DNA from: JAGWRI01 sp963728785 | GTDB lineage: Bacteria; Gemmatimonadota; Gemmatimonadetes; Gemmatimonadales; Gemmatimonadaceae | NCBI GenBank assembly: GCA_963728785.1 | Contig: CAVSKV010000004.1 | Location: 1,612,001-1,676,000, forward strand | DNA length: 64,000 bases | Direction of reading: 5' to 3' | Part shown: positions 16,153 to 25,266 of the stretch, one piece after another | Position numbering within the stretch: the stretch's first letter is position 1 | Layout: every line of letters begins with the position of its first letter | The notes under the pieces: model-generated | Database searches by the model: none | What the model was told of the DNA's origin: nothing | Seen by the model: the letters and a program-made list of their open reading frames with translations, nothing else | Position numbers and translations under genes: made by a program

Positions 16153-17583
16153 TCAGCCGCCGGCGGGCAACCGGCGTTCCGCCGCCGCTCTGATCTCCTC
16201 CCACGCCGCCGCCACGTGCTCCCGCTCCGTGGACTCGGTGCCGATCGACACGCGCGCCATCCACCGCCCGTCGAGCACGCTGGGCGTCAGGTACGCGGCC
16301 CCCGACTGATTGAGGCGGTCCACCCAGTCGAGGGTGTGGCGGTCGAGCGCATCGCCGGTCACTCCGGGTGGCTCGTGCCGAACGCACACTGTCTGCAGAG
16401 TGACGGGCGCGACGACGCGCCAGTGAAGCTCGGCGCGCACCTGCCCCTCCAGCCATTTCGCATTCTCCATGTCGCGCCGGATGCGCGCCTGCAACCCCGC
16501 CACTCCCTGTTCGCGGATCAGGAACCAGAGCTTGAGCGCGCGGAACCGCCGCCCGAGCGGAATGCCCCAGTCCCGGTAGTTCTTCACGCGCCCGTCGGCG
16601 GCACTCTGCAGATAGCTGGGGTTGCTGGACATCACGCGCACCAGATGCTCGGCGTCCCGCACGTAGTACAACGAGCAGTCGAACACGGCGCCCAGCCACT
16701 TGTGCGGATTGAGCACGAGCGAGTCGGCCGCTTCCACCCCGTCCCACATCCAGCGCAGTTCGGGCAGGATCATGGCCGAGCCCGCCATGGCGGCATCCAC
16801 GTGCAGCCAGAGCCCTCGTTCGCGCGCGACCTTGGCGATGTCCTTCACCGGATCGATGGCCGTGGTTCCGGTGGTGCCGGTGGTGGCCACCACGGCGCAA
16901 GGCGTGCGCCCGCCGGTTACGTCGGCGGCGATCAGATCGCGCAGCGCGTCGGCCCGCATGGCGTAGGCGTCGTCGTGCGGCACGAGCCGCACGTTGTCGC
17001 GTCCGAAGCCGGCGAGCAGCGCGGCCTTGTCCACCGAACTGTGGGCATGAGCAGACACGTATACCGTCAACGGTTGGCGTTCGGCCTGGAGCCCCCCGTG
17101 GGCCAGCGAGTATCCGGTGATCCGTTCGCGCGCGCAGATGAGGGCAACGAGCGTGCTGGTCGACGCGGTATCCTGGATCACGCCGCTCCAGGCGTCAGAC
17201 AGCCCCACCATCTGGCGCATCCAGTCGGCCACCACTTCCTCGAGTTCGGTGAGCGCCGGGCACGCCTGCCACGACAGGCCCACCACGCCGAGGCCGCTGC
17301 TCAGGTAGTCGCCGAGCACGCTGGCCAGCGAGCCGGCGCTGGGGAAGTACCCGAAGAAGTTCGGCGACTGCCAGCTCGTGATGCCGGGGGCGATGATCGC
17401 GTCGAAATCGCGGAGCATGGCGTCGAACGGCTCGCCCCGTTCGGGCGGGGCCGCCGGCAGCCTGGCCTTGATCTCGCCGGGCGCGGTGCGCGCCATGACC
17501 GGCCGCTCGGCGATGCGCGCGCGATAATCCGCCACCCAGTCCACGACGGCGCGCGCGTGCTTGCTGAAGTCGGAAGGATTCAT
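16153..17583 (-). CDS. Pyridoxal-phosphate aromatic-L-amino-acid decarboxylase family protein
   Basis: 476 residues, the usual length for this family. Hallmarks include HPNFFGYFPS-like WQSPNFFGYFPSAGSLASVLGDYL, SWQACPALTELEEVV, DTASTSTLVALICARE, HVDAAMAGSAMILPE, and the PLP-binding Lys295 in NPHKWLG. The C-terminal RFRALKLWFLIREQGVAGL and the long final domain also fit. It probably decarboxylates tryptophan, phenylalanine or tyrosine to the amine in the cytoplasm; substrate cannot be read. It stands alone, divergent from the Uma2 gene (89 bp apart). Confidence 0.9.
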   Translation of the reverse strand: MNPSDFSKHARAVVDWVADYRARIAERPVMARTAPGEIKARLPAAPPERGEPFDAMLRDFDAIIAPGITSWQSPNFFGYFPSAGSLASVLGDYLSSGLGVVGLSWQACPALTELEEVVADWMRQMVGLSDAWSGVIQDTASTSTLVALICARERITGYSLAHGGLQAERQPLTVYVSAHAHSSVDKAALLAGFGRDNVRLVPHDDAYAMRADALRDLIAADVTGGRTPCAVVATTGTTGTTAIDPVKDIAKVARERGLWLHVDAAMAGSAMILPELRWMWDGVEAADSLVLNPHKWLGAVFDCSLYYVRDAEHLVRVMSSNPSYLQSAADGRVKNYRDWGIPLGRRFRALKLWFLIREQGVAGLQARIRRDMENAKWLEGQVRAELHWRVVAPVTLQTVCVRHEPPGVTGDALDRHTLDWVDRLNQSGAAYLTPSVLDGRWMARVSIGTESTEREHVAAAWEEIRAAAERRLPAGG

Positions 17584-17672
17584 ACCGGGACCCGATGATG
17601 CCGCGGATTGGCGCCGAGGCCGCATCGTGGTCACATGCCCACTTGCCGACTCGGCGCCGAGGGAAACATAGT

Positions 17673-18248
17673 ATGGGTATGCCTGCGACGAAGACCCACT
17701 GGACCGTGGAGATGCGCAATGCGCTGCCGGACGACGGTCAGCGCTACGAGGTCATTGACGGCGAGCTGTTCGTGACTCCGGCGCCGCGCATGGTGCACCA
17801 GGTGGCACTGGGCGCGTTGCACCTTATCCTCGCGCCGTATCTCCGCGAGCGGAAGGTGGGGTTCGCCATCCTCTCACCCGCCGACGTTGAATTCTCCGAC
17901 GACACCGTGGTCGAGCCCGACCTGTTCGTGATTCCGCCGGTCAACGGCCGTCGCCCCAAGGATTGGCATACGGCGGGCCACATGATGCTCGCCGTTGAAA
18001 TCCTGTCGCCGAGCACGGCCCGCCTCGACCGCGTGCGCAAGCGGGCCCTGTATCAGCGCGAAGCGGTGGACGAGTACTGGATCGTGGACGTGGATGCGCG
18101 CGAGGTGCACCGCTGGCGCCCGGGGGACGAGCGTCCGGAGGTGCTGAGCGACCAACTGGTGTGGCGGCCGACGGGGGTGTCGGACGACGCGACGGCTTTG
18201 ACGATCGATCTGGAACCGCTGTTCGCGGAAATCACTGACGAATCGTAG
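17673..18248 (+). CDS. Uma2-family (DUF820) putative restriction-endonuclease-fold protein
   Basis: 191 residues from ATG 17673, with GAGGG about 10 bp upstream. The PD-(D/E)xK-type core is visible: YEVIDGELFV, EPDLFVIPP, MLAVEILSPST, then RKRALYQREAVDEYWIVDVDAREVHRWRPG. Uma2 proteins are abundant in cyanobacteria and other GC-rich genomes, and their cellular role is not established. Only one copy is present and there are no defence genes around it. It converges on the RCC1 lipoprotein gene across octamer array 2. Confidence 0.85.
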   Translation: MGMPATKTHWTVEMRNALPDDGQRYEVIDGELFVTPAPRMVHQVALGALHLILAPYLRERKVGFAILSPADVEFSDDTVVEPDLFVIPPVNGRRPKDWHTAGHMMLAVEILSPSTARLDRVRKRALYQREAVDEYWIVDVDAREVHRWRPGDERPEVLSDQLVWRPTGVSDDATALTIDLEPLFAEITDES

Positions 18249-18261
18249 TTCCGCTGTTTCG

Positions 18262-18325
18262 CTGCCCGACTGCCCGACTGCCCGACTCTCCGACTGTCAG
18301 ACTGCCCGACTGCCCGACTGCCCGA
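18262..18325 (-). repeat. Octamer array 2 (TCGGGCAG x8)
   Basis: Eight unbroken 8-bp units, plus-strand CTGCCCGA. Units 1-3 and 6-8 are identical; units 4 and 5 are ctctccga and ctgtcaga. The array ends one base before the stop codon (18327-18329) of the RCC1 gene, again reading TCGGGCAG in that gene's sense. Confidence 0.9.
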
Positions 18326-18326
18326 C

Positions 18327-19823
18327 TCAGTTATTCGGCACCACCACTTCCTGCGCCGTCACGCTGTAGCCCCCGGCCGTGCCGTTCCCGAGTTCCCCGC
18401 TGTCGTTGTAGCCCCAGCAATAGGCGTTCCCCGCGGTCGACAGCGCGCAGGCATGGAATGAAATGCCCGCTCCCACCGAGGTGAGCGCCGCCGTACCGCC
18501 CACCGGCTGCGGCGTGGTGCTCCCCGCCGTGGAACCGTTGCCCAGCGCTCCGAAGCTCCCCGAACCCCAGCAGAATACCGCTGCCGCCGGCGTCGTGGCA
18601 CAGCTGCTGAGTTCGCCGGTCGTCACCGTGGTGAAGGTGTTGCCGCCAACCACGGCCAGCGGTGTCGCGCTGCCAATCGACGTGAGTCCCGTGCCCAGCT
18701 GTCCGTTGGTCGAATTACCCCAGCAGTAGCCCGCTCCATTGGTCGTCAGGGCGCAGGTGTGATACACCCCGGCGCTGATCGACGCCAACTGGAGGCCGCC
18801 GGCGACGGCCACCGGCACGTCGCTGTCGGCCGTGCCCCCGTTGCCGAGCACGCCGTAGCCGTTCGAGCCCCAGCAGTAGCCCGCCCCGGCGGTCGTAATG
18901 CCACACGTGAACACGCCACCCGCGCTCACCGACGCGAACGTCAGCCCGCCACCCACGAGCACGGGCGTCGTGGTGCTCTGTCCGACGGTGCCGTTGCCCA
19001 GCTCCCCGCTCTCGTTGGCTCCCCAGCAATACGCCTGGCCCGCCGTCGTTACGCCACAGGTGTGCGAGTAGCCGGCGCTCAACATCGCGAAGTGCAGGCC
19101 TCCCGCGACCTGAACCGGCGTGCCGCTCGTCGCGGTGGAGGTGACATTGCCCAGCTCGCCCTCCGCGTTGTCGCCCCAACAGTAGGCGCTCCCACTGGAC
19201 GTGAGCCCGCAGGTGTGCCCGTATCCCGCGGCGAGCGACACGAAGCTCCACCCACCGGTGACGGCCAGCGGGAACGGCGAGATCCCGGTGGTGCTGTCGT
19301 TTCCCAGTTGCCCATTCGCGTTGCTCCCCCAGCAGACCGCATTGCCCCCGGTCAACAGGGCGCAGCTATGCGAGAACCCGGCCACCACCGCCGTCACCGA
19401 CGTCAGCGGCTTGGTGGACGGCAACGTCACGGTCACCGCCGCGGTCGCCGAAATGGAGTCGACCTTCGCCGTGATCGTCGCCGTACCGGCGACGAGCGCC
19501 CGCACCGTGCCCGAGTCCGACACCGTTGCCACCGACGAATCGCTGCTCGACCACTGGACGGTATCGGCGGTGATGATGTTGCTCGACTTGTCGTAGACCA
19601 CGGCGGCCACGCGAAGCGTGTCGCCGATGGCAAGGGTGAGCGAGGACGGGCTGAGGATGATCGACGTCACCGCCCCCACGCCGGGCGCGGTGGAAGAATG
19701 CCGGTCACACGCCGCGAACGCGGTGACGACAGCGAGCAGGGCGAGCAGCCGCACCGGGCGCTGCAGGACACGCGGCGAACGGCCCGCGCGACGGTGGGAA
19801 TGGATATCGGGAAGGGTGGACAT
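18327..19823 (-). CDS. Lipoprotein with Ig-like domain and seven RCC1-type propeller repeats
   Basis: 498 residues. Signal peptide with lipobox (AVVTAFAAC), one BIG2-like domain (~52-132: SPSSLTLAIGDTLRVAAVV, SSDSSVATVSDSGTV), then seven RCC1 repeats (~145-490) that should close into a seven-bladed beta-propeller. Each repeat carries the pattern C-[AG]-L/V/I-T-x-x-G-x-A-Y/F-C-W-G followed ~8 residues later by LGN or LGT, giving a Cys pair per blade, consistent with disulfides in an exported protein. RCC1 propellers of this kind are usually binding scaffolds; no enzyme motif is visible. Its stop abuts octamer array 2. Confidence 0.88.
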   Translation of the reverse strand: MSTLPDIHSHRRAGRSPRVLQRPVRLLALLAVVTAFAACDRHSSTAPGVGAVTSIILSPSSLTLAIGDTLRVAAVVYDKSSNIITADTVQWSSSDSSVATVSDSGTVRALVAGTATITAKVDSISATAAVTVTLPSTKPLTSVTAVVAGFSHSCALLTGGNAVCWGSNANGQLGNDSTTGISPFPLAVTGGWSFVSLAAGYGHTCGLTSSGSAYCWGDNAEGELGNVTSTATSGTPVQVAGGLHFAMLSAGYSHTCGVTTAGQAYCWGANESGELGNGTVGQSTTTPVLVGGGLTFASVSAGGVFTCGITTAGAGYCWGSNGYGVLGNGGTADSDVPVAVAGGLQLASISAGVYHTCALTTNGAGYCWGNSTNGQLGTGLTSIGSATPLAVVGGNTFTTVTTGELSSCATTPAAAVFCWGSGSFGALGNGSTAGSTTPQPVGGTAALTSVGAGISFHACALSTAGNAYCWGYNDSGELGNGTAGGYSVTAQEVVVPNN

Positions 19824-19922
19824 GTGGGCGGTGAGGGTCGGAATGCAGAACGTCCAGGGACGGACCCGAATACTACACGCTGTACAGGCGGGCGTTCCGG
19901 ACTGGCAAGGGTCGGCGCCCCC

Positions 19923-21308
19923 TCACTCGGCGAAAGTACCCAGCACCTCGAGGGCCCGGCCGACGTCGGCGGCCGTGGTCGCCATGCCCACCGACGCTCG
20001 AACGGCCCCCACCGCCACGTCCGGCCCCATGCAGGCGGCGAACCGCTCGAGCGTGAACCGCTCGGCCGTCTCGCTCAGGCAGCGGTCCGCGTCGGGAGCC
20101 CGCAGCCCGAACGCCCGCTCGCTGGCTCCGGGGTTGCAGAAGCACCCGCCGCGCACCGCCACCCCGCCCTCCCGGGCCCGGGCCTCCACCACCGCGAATG
20201 GAATGGGCCGGCCCCGCGCGTCCACCAGGTTGAACGCCACCGTGCCCCCCCGCCCATCGAGCGTCCGCGGCCCGTACACCACGGCCTGCGGGCGCCCGTT
20301 GGCATGGGCCAGCGCTTGCAGACCCTCGAGCAGTTCGCCGGTCCGGAGCCGGACGTGGTCCGAGAGCCGCGCCATTCCCACTCCCTCCATGAACGAGATC
20401 CCCGGCGGGATGGCGGCGAGGTTGAGGAAATCTGGGGTCCCATCCTCGAACGCTTCGGGCACCGCGGCCAGCTGGTACCGGCGGTTCTGCACCGACACGA
20501 AATCCACCGTGCCGCCGGCGAACCAGGGGCGGCGGAGCCGGGCCAGCGCCTCCCGCCGGGCCACCAGCGCCCCCACCCCGGTGGGATATCCAAAGATCTT
20601 GTAGAAGGACAGGGCGACGAACTCTGCCGGGTGGTCGTGAAGGCTGAGCGGGTTGGTGGGGGCGAACGCGGCGGCGTCGAGCAGCACGTCGAACCCCGAC
20701 TGCCTGGCCGTGGCCACCAGTTCGAGGGAGTGCTTGACCCCCGAGAAGTTGGACTGCGCCGGAAACGCGAACAGGCGGGGCGCCTTTCCCGACGCCGTCC
20801 CTTCGGCGGCGACCGCGGCCGGAGCGTTCATCAGCCGCAACTCGTCGTCCAACGGCAGATACGACACGCGGGCGCCAGCCCGCGCCGCGAACTCGCGAAT
20901 GCCGTTCACCGAATTGTGATTGTCGGCGGCCAGCAGGTACGCTCCGCCTTCCTCGAACGGATAGCTCTCGGCCACCAGCTTGATCGCCGCGCTCGCGTTG
21001 GCGGCGAAGATCACGGCGTAGTCCGCTGCGTCGGCATTCAGGAAGCGCAGGACGGCCGCCCGCGCCTCGTCCATCACCGCGGTACTTGCGCGAGACGGCG
21101 CATGCCCCGAATGCGGGTTGCCGAACACGCCGTCGCGCAGCCGGCGCGCGTGGCCTTCCACGAGGCTGGCGGGGTAAAGCCCGCTCCCGGTGTAGTCCAG
21201 ATAGGCGAGCCTCTGGGCGTCGAGCCGGGCGAACTCGCGCCGCCGCAGGTCGGCGAACGCCGAATCCGGCGGCGCGTCCGGCGCCCGACCCGCAACCGTG
21301 GATCTCAC
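19923..21308 (-). CDS. Class V aminotransferase fold enzyme, MOCOS NifS-like (stand-alone)
   Basis: 461 residues from a GTG start. PLP Lys237 lies in SFYKIFGYPTGVGALV. YLDYTGSGLYPASLVEGH near the N-terminus, FGNPHSGHAPS, and GGCFCNPGASER with Cys389/Cys391 closely resemble the NifS-like domain of eukaryotic-type molybdenum cofactor sulfurase rather than IscS or SufS. No MOSC domain is attached or adjacent. It could mobilise sulfur for a molybdenum hydroxylase such as the one encoded at 37.5-40.1 kb, but that is inference; a general cysteine desulfurase or lyase remains possible. Confidence 0.8.
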   Translation of the reverse strand: MRSTVAGRAPDAPPDSAFADLRRREFARLDAQRLAYLDYTGSGLYPASLVEGHARRLRDGVFGNPHSGHAPSRASTAVMDEARAAVLRFLNADAADYAVIFAANASAAIKLVAESYPFEEGGAYLLAADNHNSVNGIREFAARAGARVSYLPLDDELRLMNAPAAVAAEGTASGKAPRLFAFPAQSNFSGVKHSLELVATARQSGFDVLLDAAAFAPTNPLSLHDHPAEFVALSFYKIFGYPTGVGALVARREALARLRRPWFAGGTVDFVSVQNRRYQLAAVPEAFEDGTPDFLNLAAIPPGISFMEGVGMARLSDHVRLRTGELLEGLQALAHANGRPQAVVYGPRTLDGRGGTVAFNLVDARGRPIPFAVVEARAREGGVAVRGGCFCNPGASERAFGLRAPDADRCLSETAERFTLERFAACMGPDVAVGAVRASVGMATTAADVGRALEVLGTFAE

Positions 21309-21477
21309 CAGTGCCTCAATCCGCGCATGTCACGCTCCTGTGCCGTGTTTCACCCAACGGGAACGGCCGCCGGCGCGGACGTTCCGCCTCCTGAATGAAG
21401 CAGAAGCGGGGGCCCGGGGTCAAATCCCGATCCACAGGGGGCTCGCGACGGGCCGCGTCGGTCTCCGATCGTCCCAG

Positions 21478-22905
21478 TCAGAAGCGCCGTTCCACGAGCC
21501 GGAACCGCGCGTGGAACGCCTCGGGCGACAGCGGCCGCCCATAGGTCACCGGTGCGAACCATGCGAATCCGGCCAGCGCCGCTATAAGTATACAATAATA
21601 GACCACGGCGCGCCGGCCGGCCGGACGATGCCAGGCACCGGCCGGTGCGGCCGCGGCCGCCGCCCCGGGTTCCATCTCGCCGGTCCACGCCCCCACCGCG
21701 ATCACCGCCAGCGCCAGGCTGTACACGAACGCCATGAAATACGAGTACTGGTACATGAGCCGGTGGATCAGGATAAACGGCAGGAAGTTCATCAGGTAGG
21801 CCGCGCCCAGGATGGCGACCGGCTCCCGCCACGCACGTGCCTGCTCGCGGCGCCGCACGAGCCCTACGCCGGCCATGAGCAGCGCCAGCGGGATGCCGTA
21901 CCACACCATCGGATTGCCTTCCAGGAAGATCGTGGCACGACGGCCGTCGGGGAGCACGGGCCCGGCCCAGAAGCCGATGGCGTGTTGAATGAGGGGCCAA
22001 CTGTACCACGGCGACGCCGACACGTTGGCAATGCCAACGAGCGCCGCGTCTTCCTGCCGCATGGCGGAGTTCAATTCCCAGAACTTGTGGGCAAACGACA
22101 GGTGCGCGTCGGGCCGGTAGTTGGGGGATCCGACCAGCGTGGCCTTGAAGGCCCCCGACATGAAAATGGCGCCGGGGCCGCTGCGGGTCATCCATGCGAA
22201 GTGCACGGCGAACGCCGACGTGTAGAGCGCCACCGGAATGGCGAGCAACAGCGCGCCTTCCCGCACCATGCTCCACCGGCCGGCCCGCGAGCGCCGCGCG
22301 TCGTACAGCCAGATCGCCCCGATCAGGCCGAGCGCCGAAAGTCCCGTCCACTTGGTGGTCACGGCGAGCCCAGCGAACAGCGCGGCGGCCGCCAGCCGCC
22401 ACGTACGCGCCCGCCCGGTGCGGCGGCGCGCCGACAGGAACACGGTCACCGCGCTCAGACCGAACAGCACCAGCATGCTATCGGGCACGAGCACCCGTGA
22501 CTCCACGAGCAGCGCGTTGTCGAGCAGCAGCAGCGCGCCGCCGAGGGTGGCCAGGCGGCGCGACGCCCCCAGCCGGCGCAGCAGGAGGTAGAACACGGGA
22601 ATGATGAGCGTGCCGGCGAGGGCCGGCACGACCCGCAGCACGGGCGCCGGGTGTGGCCCGGCCAGCGTGGCCACTGGTACGCCGAACAGCTTGGCGGCCA
22701 GGGCGAAGATCTGGTTCGCGAGCGGCGGGTGCACGTCCACGTAGAAGACCCGGGCGAGATAATCGGCCACGAACTTCTCGTAGTGCACCTCGTCGAACAC
22801 CACGGCATGCGGGCTGAACAACCCCCAGAACCGGGTGAGCGCCGCGCCGGCGGTGAGCAGCGGGAGTTCCGGCCGCCAGGGCCAGGATCGTGACGACGCG
22901 GGCAT
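21478..22905 (-). CDS. GT39 dolichyl/polyprenyl-phosphate-mannose protein mannosyltransferase (PMT family)
   Basis: 475 residues, about ten or more transmembrane helices. The N-terminal catalytic loop has FDEVHYEKFVADYL followed by YVDVHPPLANQI, the acidic-pair and DVHPP signature of protein O-mannosyltransferases. Other family segments are LLDNALLVESRVLVPDSML and TTKWTGLSALGLIG. It would transfer mannose from a lipid carrier to exported proteins at the outer face of the inner membrane. Start ATG 22905 gives a compact N-terminus before the first helix. It is divergent from the prolyl oligopeptidase gene (112 bp). The 169 bp downstream of its stop (21309-21477) show nothing recognisable. Confidence 0.88.
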   Translation of the reverse strand: MPASSRSWPWRPELPLLTAGAALTRFWGLFSPHAVVFDEVHYEKFVADYLARVFYVDVHPPLANQIFALAAKLFGVPVATLAGPHPAPVLRVVPALAGTLIIPVFYLLLRRLGASRRLATLGGALLLLDNALLVESRVLVPDSMLVLFGLSAVTVFLSARRRTGRARTWRLAAAALFAGLAVTTKWTGLSALGLIGAIWLYDARRSRAGRWSMVREGALLLAIPVALYTSAFAVHFAWMTRSGPGAIFMSGAFKATLVGSPNYRPDAHLSFAHKFWELNSAMRQEDAALVGIANVSASPWYSWPLIQHAIGFWAGPVLPDGRRATIFLEGNPMVWYGIPLALLMAGVGLVRRREQARAWREPVAILGAAYLMNFLPFILIHRLMYQYSYFMAFVYSLALAVIAVGAWTGEMEPGAAAAAAPAGAWHRPAGRRAVVYYCILIAALAGFAWFAPVTYGRPLSPEAFHARFRLVERRF

Positions 22906-23017
22906 GCCCAATCTTAGCGGCCGCGGCAACGCGCCACACGCCCCGGCCCGCCAACTGGCGTTCCAGCCAGAAGAAAACGAGAATTGGACACCCAATTCCG
23001 CCACCCGGAGAGACCCA

Positions 23018-25165
23018 ATGTCCGTTCGCGCGCTACGCCAGCTGTCGCTATGCCTCGCGCTGCTTGCCGTCCCACTGGCGCCGGCCGTGGCACAGCAAGT
23101 GACCGTCTACCCCACGACGCGCAAGGACAGCGTCGTGGACGACTACTTCGGCACCAAGGTCGCCGATCCCTACCGGTGGCTCGAAGACCAGAACTCGCCC
23201 GAGGTGGCGCAGTGGGTGGAAGCCCAGAACGAGGTGACATTCGCCTATCTGGACCAGATTCCGCTCCGCGCCGCGTTCCGGGATCGGCTCACCACGCTGT
23301 GGAACACGCCGTCCGTGGGTTTGCCCGGACGCGTCGCAGGGCGGCTGTTCTTCCGCATGAACACCGGCCTCCAGAACCAGTCGGTGCTCTACGATCTGGC
23401 CGAGCTCGCCGCCAAGCCGGTGCAATTGATCGATCCCAACACGCTCTCCGCCGACGGCTCGGTGGATCTCGCGTCGTACGCGGCGTCTCCGGACGGCAGG
23501 TACCTGGCCTTCGGCCTCTCGTCCGGCGGCTCCGACTGGGAAGAACTGCACGTGCGCGACCTGGCCACGGGGCGCGATCTCGCCGACACCGTCCACTGGG
23601 TGAAGTATTCCGGCGTCTCCTGGACGAAGGACGGCCGGGGGTTCTTCTACACGCGCTTTCCCGCTCCGCCCAGCGATCAGGTGCTCACTGCAGCCGCCGT
23701 GAACGGCAAGATCTACTACCACCAGGTGGGCACGAGCGACACCGCGGACCGCCTCATCTACCAGCGCCCCGACCGTCCCGACTGGTACGAGGGTGCGCTC
23801 GTGACCGAGGACGGCCGGTACCTGTTCATCACGCTCAACCACGGCACGAACCCGGAGAACCTGCTCTACTACGCCGATCTCGGTGACCCGATTCACCCTG
23901 ACGTGGGCGCCGCCATCCGCGCCGTGAACACCTCGGACGACGCCGAGTACGGGCCCCTTGGCAACATCGGCCACACGCTGTTTCTCCAGACCACCAAGGA
24001 CGCACCGAACCGGCGCATCATCGCTCTCGACCTCCCCGACACGACGCTCGCCCACGCCCGGACGGTCGTGCCTGAAACGAGGAACAACATTCAGAGTTCC
24101 TTGATGGCCGGCGGCCGGATCGTGGTGCAGACGCTGGAGGACGTGCAGAGCCGTGTGCGCGTGTATGCGCCCGGCGGCGCGCTCGTGGATCAGATGCGGC
24201 TGCCGGGAGTGGGAGCAGTCGTCGGATTGAGCGGCCGGGCCGACCGGGCGGAGTTGTTCTACGCGTTCTCGTCGTATCTCGCGCCCACCACGGTGTACCG
24301 CTACGACTTCGCCAGCAAGCGGAGCACGGCGTTCAGCCCGCTGGCCCGCAGGACGCCGTTCGACGCGTCGCCATATGAAACGAAGCAGGTGTTCTACCGC
24401 TCCAGGGACGGCACGCGGGTGCCGATGTTCATCACCGCCAGGAAAGGGGTGACGCTCGACGGTTCGCACCCGACCATCCTCTATGCGTACGGCGGGTTCG
24501 ACATCGCCACGCTGCCCGGCTACAGCGCAACGGTGGCCATGTGGCTGGAGCACGGCGGTATCTACGCCGAAGCCAACATCCGCGGCGGCAGCGAGTACGG
24601 CGAGGCCTGGCACCACGCCGGCCAGCTGGGCAACAAGCAGAACGTGTTCGACGACTTCATTGCCGCCGCCGAATATTTGATCCGGGAGAAGTACACCTCA
24701 CCGGCGCACCTGGCCATCCACGGCTACTCCAACGGCGGGCTGCTCGTGGGCGCGGTGGAGGAGGAGCGGCCGGATCTGTTCGCCGCGGCGTACCCTGGCG
24801 CCGGCGTCATGGACATGCTCCGCTATCAGAAGTTCAGCGCCGGCATCGGGTGGACGCCGGAGTACGGATCGTCAGACAATCCGGAGCAGTTCAACTACCT
24901 GATCAAGTTCTCACCGGTGCACAACGCAAAGCCCGGCGTCTGTTACCCAGCCACCATCGTCACCACGGCCGATCATGACGACCGCGTGGTGCCCGGTCAC
25001 TCCTACAAGTTCACGTCGGCAATGCAGGCGGCTCAGGCGTGCAAGCGCCCCATCCTGATCCGGGTGGAAACGAAGACCAGCCACGGCTACATGCCCACCG
25101 ACAAGCGCATCGCGCAGTTGGCCGACGTGTGGGCGTTCACGGCGTGGGAGACGGGGATGAGATAG
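23018..25165 (+). CDS. Secreted prolyl oligopeptidase (S9A)
   Basis: 715 residues from ATG 23018 (GGAG 8 bp upstream); earlier in-frame starts would precede the signal peptide MSVRALRQLSLCLALLAVP...VAQQ. Propeller domain ~70-430 begins with DDYFGTKVADPYRWLEDQ. The alpha/beta hydrolase domain has the nucleophile Ser571 in GYSNGG (GGSNGG is usual), the Asp in DHDDRVVP near 654 and the His689 in SHGYMP, so the triad is intact. It cleaves after proline in short peptides, probably in the periplasm. Its stop codon lies at the left end of the inverted octamer array. Confidence 0.93.
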   Translation: MSVRALRQLSLCLALLAVPLAPAVAQQVTVYPTTRKDSVVDDYFGTKVADPYRWLEDQNSPEVAQWVEAQNEVTFAYLDQIPLRAAFRDRLTTLWNTPSVGLPGRVAGRLFFRMNTGLQNQSVLYDLAELAAKPVQLIDPNTLSADGSVDLASYAASPDGRYLAFGLSSGGSDWEELHVRDLATGRDLADTVHWVKYSGVSWTKDGRGFFYTRFPAPPSDQVLTAAAVNGKIYYHQVGTSDTADRLIYQRPDRPDWYEGALVTEDGRYLFITLNHGTNPENLLYYADLGDPIHPDVGAAIRAVNTSDDAEYGPLGNIGHTLFLQTTKDAPNRRIIALDLPDTTLAHARTVVPETRNNIQSSLMAGGRIVVQTLEDVQSRVRVYAPGGALVDQMRLPGVGAVVGLSGRADRAELFYAFSSYLAPTTVYRYDFASKRSTAFSPLARRTPFDASPYETKQVFYRSRDGTRVPMFITARKGVTLDGSHPTILYAYGGFDIATLPGYSATVAMWLEHGGIYAEANIRGGSEYGEAWHHAGQLGNKQNVFDDFIAAAEYLIREKYTSPAHLAIHGYSNGGLLVGAVEEERPDLFAAAYPGAGVMDMLRYQKFSAGIGWTPEYGSSDNPEQFNYLIKFSPVHNAKPGVCYPATIVTTADHDDRVVPGHSYKFTSAMQAAQACKRPILIRVETKTSHGYMPTDKRIAQLADVWAFTAWETGMR

Positions 25166-25266
25166 TCGGAGAGTCGGAGAATCGGAGAGTCGGGCAGCGG
25201 AATGCGTTTCGCAGTGTTCTGCCCGACTGCCCGACTGCCTGACTGTCCGACTGCCCAACTGCCTTA
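25164..25266. repeat. Octamer array 3, inverted pair between convergent genes
   Basis: Left arm (25164-25195): four units agtcggag, agtcggag, aatcggag, agtcgggc, starting inside the peptidase stop codon. Right arm (25219-25266): six plus-strand units of the ctgcccga type, the last containing the CHRD stop codon (TTA on plus). The inner 10 bp pair perfectly (AGTCGGGCAG 25188-25197 with CTGCCCGACT 25219-25228) and the outer ~24 bp pair imperfectly around a 21-nt loop, giving a ~34-bp hairpin that could terminate both genes. Confidence 0.9.

Noticed and set aside
17673..18248. Uma2 protein as part of a defence island
   Set aside because: A single gene with no other defence, integrase or mobile genes nearby.
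18262..18325. CRISPR-like array
   Set aside because: Eight-bp units with no spacers and no cas genes; it belongs to the octamer family.
18759..21398. 879-codon plus-strand open frame
   Set aside because: It crosses the RCC1 and MOCOS-like genes on the other strand; biased composition and no domain pattern.
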